A stretch of 64,000 nucleotides of DNA from Taxillus chinensis (lineage: Eukaryota; Streptophyta; Magnoliopsida; Santalales; Loranthaceae): assembly GCA_023512835.1 (NCBI GenBank), contig CM042087.1, positions 49,751,682 through 49,815,681 of the forward strand. Reading direction: 5' to 3'. The translations under genes and the position numbers were made by a program. The notes beneath the pieces were generated by a model. The model was not told the origin of the DNA and made no database searches. It saw only the letters and a list, made by a program, of their open reading frames with translations. Positions 61,601 to 64,000 of the stretch are shown here, in pieces; position 1 is the stretch's first letter, and each line of letters begins with the position of its first letter.

Positions 61601-63948
61601 TTTTGGTCAAACAAAGCTGTTTGGTCTATTGTTTTTACCCCTCCATTTTTTTAAGGGGTCGATTGTGGAGATTTGAGTCGTGTGGTATGTGAGTTATACC
61701 CTAGAGACCAAAGTGGGGGTCTGCAATTGTGTGTTACATGATCGATATATTTGTATGAGTGTATGTATATGCAAAACGAAAAAGGAGTATGTTGTGCTAT
61801 TTTACGATGAAATGATAAATGTGTTTTGATATTGCTTTGTTGAGATTGAACTATGAATTTTGTGTTATGTTATAATGAATGTTGTGATGTGATAATTACC
61901 CTACTCCCTATATTAGACTAGAATTTTGATTTGGGCAGTTGAAAAGAGTACTTACCTATAATTCAGTTAGTTGAAAGAATACTGAGAGCTGCGAATTATG
62001 CTCTTGTATAGAAGAGTGTAGCACTCACGATAGTGAGCTAAGTCTAAACTTATTTCCAATGACGAATATGGCATCTGAGGTGATGGAGTGTGCCTTGGTA
62101 ATGGAGCATCATTTACCTTCCAGTGCAAACAACAGTAAGTGTATGATTGATGTGTGAAATTAAATTGATTATATTAAATTAATTAAATTAACTATATAAA
62201 CACAAGTATACACTTGACATATAAGTATCAAGGACATCGGGATGGACTTAAGAGACTTAATTCCTACCGAGTTGTGATTTTCTCACCTCTCCTATAAATT
62301 TATGCTATTTTAGGTACTAGCAAGCGTTAGGTAGATGACTCGAGATGTGAAAGAACTCTCTAGCTTGCGGCTACAGCTTTTCTTATACCCTGTATTTCTA
62401 TTTGGGATTCGAAAAAAATATTATGATGTTTGCATTGATGGGTTTAGAATTATAAAACATTTGAGCACTGTAAACTATGAGATTTCTTATGATTAATATT
62501 GAATAGGACTTCGTTTCCTCCATGTTTCTTCTTTGAATGCTTCCTTGTTTGTTTGTGGGGATAGTTGTATACCCTGTTGTGCACAGGTTGTTATACGAGT
62601 TTACACAACATATGTGCTACTGTTCTTTTTAGGTGTAATACACCAACAAACTCCTTGACCATTCAGATACAAGCATTGACAGTTGCAAACTGATTACATG
62701 GCAGATGAAAATCGGGGCATGACACAAGTGCACAAGAATTGAACTATCCCCAAAGATTAGAACCTTTGACTTTGAGTGCTAAATCATGATGATTCTTGAC
62801 ACTTCCATACATAACTTCACCGGTGTAAAGTATTTCTTTCTTACCAATTTCTAACAAATGAAATAACACTACCACTAGGGAATTCACAAATACACACATA
62901 ACACCTATAGAAGAAGGAAATCTATACCATAGGATACAGGAATATCGTGGCAAAAAATCACTTCAAAAAGCTTTTTCAAACGCCCTGATCAATGTGTAGT
63001 ATTTATCATTTGAGGGAAAATGATTTTGTTACCTTAACAGCATGGTAGGGTGAGCTTTTCTGGCATTTACAGATGCCTATCTTTGTTGTTCCAGGATATG
63101 CCTTGCAAAGACCACGTATCTGGACTGCAACATTTGGAGCAGTGATACCGTTTTTTATTTGCTCTTTTACGGTGTTTTCTTCCTGCAGAACATCTTCATC
63201 ATCTGGAGTAATATGCTCATATGGTGGAGCTGACTTCACACAGCTACAGATGCCACCCTCTGAGGAAAAAATATTACAAGGTTGAACATATGATAGATTC
63301 AAAAAGACTCAGGACCAGAGTTTAAGATTTTGATCTCATTTTACCTTCCACCTTATTTCCACCTTTTCCTGACCAGTACCTCGGCTTCAAAAAGTAAAAC
63401 ACTGATTTTCTAACCCCAGATGAGTTTGGGAATATGTTATCAAAGTAGATGGACAAAACAAACCACAAACAAAATGTTCCTATAAGCCATATGTATATGT
63501 CGTTCTGCCAAAAAAAAAGTCAGAATTTAATAAATTCTTTGCAATCATTCCTTCAACACATACAAAATTAAATTAAATGGAAATACATGAGAAAGGAACA
63601 GATGGGACATGAAGATGATTGAAAAAGACAACATAATAATACAAAATGAGATAGGAAATGAAATATATGCACTAATGAACTTATGACACTATGAGCAACC
63701 TACTGATTTATTGAAGTTAAGTTTGAAGGTTTAGAGGGTGGACTAACAACTGTAATCACACATTCAGAATCATTCGGTGCACAGTCTGCCCTTCCACTCC
63801 ATCTAATCCCAGCATCTTTAGGGGTGGAAGTTGCATCTGCAAGCAACTTCAGCCCTTCTGCCAGAAGATTCGGAGGGAATAATGACCATATGTACTGATA
63901 AGTTCGAGAAAATTTGTCACTGTAGGGGAATCCAAATGCTGTGACCAT
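55672..63948 (-). CDS. ABC transporter A family (half-size, plant ABCA), 3' part
   Basis: Eleven exons from GT-AG borders with continuous phase: 63748-63948 (continues beyond the window), 63345-63504, 63033-63259, 57765-57882, 57588-57664, 57379-57468, 57052-57195, 56648-56944, 56484-56564, 56081-56257 and 55672-55935. The first two give the last membrane segment and linker ([19 protein letters not shown]). [10 protein letters not shown] and [15 protein letters not shown] lead to the nucleotide-binding domain: Walker [10 protein letters not shown] (57811-57837), Q-loop VCPQFDILWD, signature [10 protein letters not shown], Walker B LVILDEP, H-loop [10 protein letters not shown]. The plant C-terminal domain follows ([36 protein letters not shown]). 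It belongs to the half-size (ATH) group of plant ABCA proteins. Substrate is not predictable. All coding sequence seen is intact. Confidence 0.92.
58250..58378 (+). repeat. 3' portion of the copia 5' LTR
   Basis: CCCAAAGATTAGG ... CTTTGACTTTG ... TTCTTATCAATTTTTAACA, directly before the PBS, matches 62750-62858 (CCCAAAGATTAG ... TTTGACTTTG ... CTTACCAATTTCTAACA). The two are the ends of the 5' and 3' LTRs. The outer LTR start is not clear. Confidence 0.6.
58379..59570 (+). pseudogene. Ty1/copia remnant: PBS and gag
   Basis: TGGTATCAAGGCC at 58379-58391 is a copia-type initiator-Met primer-binding site. A gag open frame at 58934-59152 ([21 protein letters not shown] region) continues in decayed form. 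A zinc knuckle at 59432-59473 reads [14 protein letters not shown], with Tyr in place of the last Cys. Integrase and RT are not visible. Confidence 0.7.
59571..61650. other. Unresolved intronic sequence within the copia remnant
   Basis: GAGCATCTCCAATGG at about 59587 resembles a MITE terminus but no partner end was found. About 60350-61020 is purine-rich on the + strand with a basic open frame (60546-60833) that I do not recognise. From 61380 the motif TTGGTCGGGTAAA/GTTTGGTC repeats loosely to about 61630. Confidence 0.4.
61680..62722 (+). repeat. LTR fragment of a gypsy family related to the 40.9-50.1 kb element
   Basis: The stretch GTGTAGCACTCACGATAGTG, GCTAAGTCTAAAC and GAATATGGCATCTGAGG parallels GTGTAGCACTCACGACGGTG, GCTAAGTCTACACCC and GATATGGCGCCCGAGG of the LTR at about 42090-42160. 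It ends GGGGCATGACA at 62722, and the copia 3' LTR resumes right after it. The left border near 61.67 kb is approximate. Confidence 0.6.
62750..62858 (+). repeat. End of the copia 3' LTR
   Basis: Matches 58258-58378 as described there and ends TTTCTAACA. Its 5' side is cut by the gypsy-type LTR fragment. Confidence 0.6.
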
Positions 63949-64000
63949 CTGTCAAGAAAGAAGAAAATATGCCATGCAGATGACAAATTAAGGGATGAGA

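Larger units (their letters stand above)
57883..63032 (-). other. 5.15-kb intron of the ABCA gene, filled with retroelement debris
   Basis: All other introns of this gene seen here are about 80-240 bp. This one lies between the exon ending HAVK and the exon beginning [11 protein letters not shown], and its splice borders keep phase 0. It contains the copia remnant and LTR fragment described separately. Confidence 0.85.

Noticed and set aside
1..64000. CRISPR arrays, bacterial operons, tRNA or rRNA genes
   Set aside because: No regularly spaced repeats with unique spacers, no tRNA-like cloverleaf or rRNA core was recognised; the DNA is plainly eukaryotic.

Overview
This window is nuclear DNA of a flowering plant. 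It carries spliced genes with GT-AG introns, including a RACK1 gene and part of an ABCA transporter gene of plant type. Most of the sequence between them is layered transposable elements: Ty3/gypsy chromoviruses, a Ty1/copia remnant, hAT and Tourist-like MITEs, and an RTE-type LINE 3' end. I saw no bacterial-type operon, CRISPR array, rRNA or tRNA.

Layout: 1-1.4 kb is AT-rich intergenic DNA. 2.0-3.9 kb holds a complete six-exon gene (+, 355 aa) of a plant protein I do not recognise with confidence. 5.4-8.7 kb and 10.4-10.7 kb hold MITEs. 11.08-12.80 kb is a complete two-exon RACK1 gene whose promoter carries telo-box and site II motifs. 15.2-22.8 kb is an old gypsy element broken by a solo LTR and by a hAT MITE. 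23.07-35.41 kb is a full-length gypsy element on the minus strand with a perfect 5-bp target duplication. It has a younger solo LTR inside its integrase, and a 1.1-kb inverted copy of the neighbouring element patched into its 3' LTR. 36.56-38.95 kb is an inverted second copy of the first gene, with one frameshift. 40.69-50.26 kb is a hAT MITE split by a second gypsy element (+) with both LTRs. 50.3-54.2 kb holds a hAT-like GC-rich block, microsatellites and a LINE tail. 55.67-63.95 kb (-) is the 3' part of a half-size ABCA transporter gene; one 5.15-kb intron holds a copia remnant and an LTR fragment.

The host genes are few and unrelated in function: translation/signalling scaffold, membrane transporter, and an unknown duplicated pair. 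The main interest is the order of events, because target-site duplications let most insertions be placed in sequence. The cleanest results are: target sites reconstructed by removing insertions, one of which restores a 144-codon ORF; an inverted filler copy inside an LTR; a four-member hAT MITE family with 8-bp duplications; three C-to-T nonsense changes as the only breaks in a long integrase frame; and a pattern of indels at CAG/CTG sites in parts of the gypsy elements that may be consensus error rather than biology.
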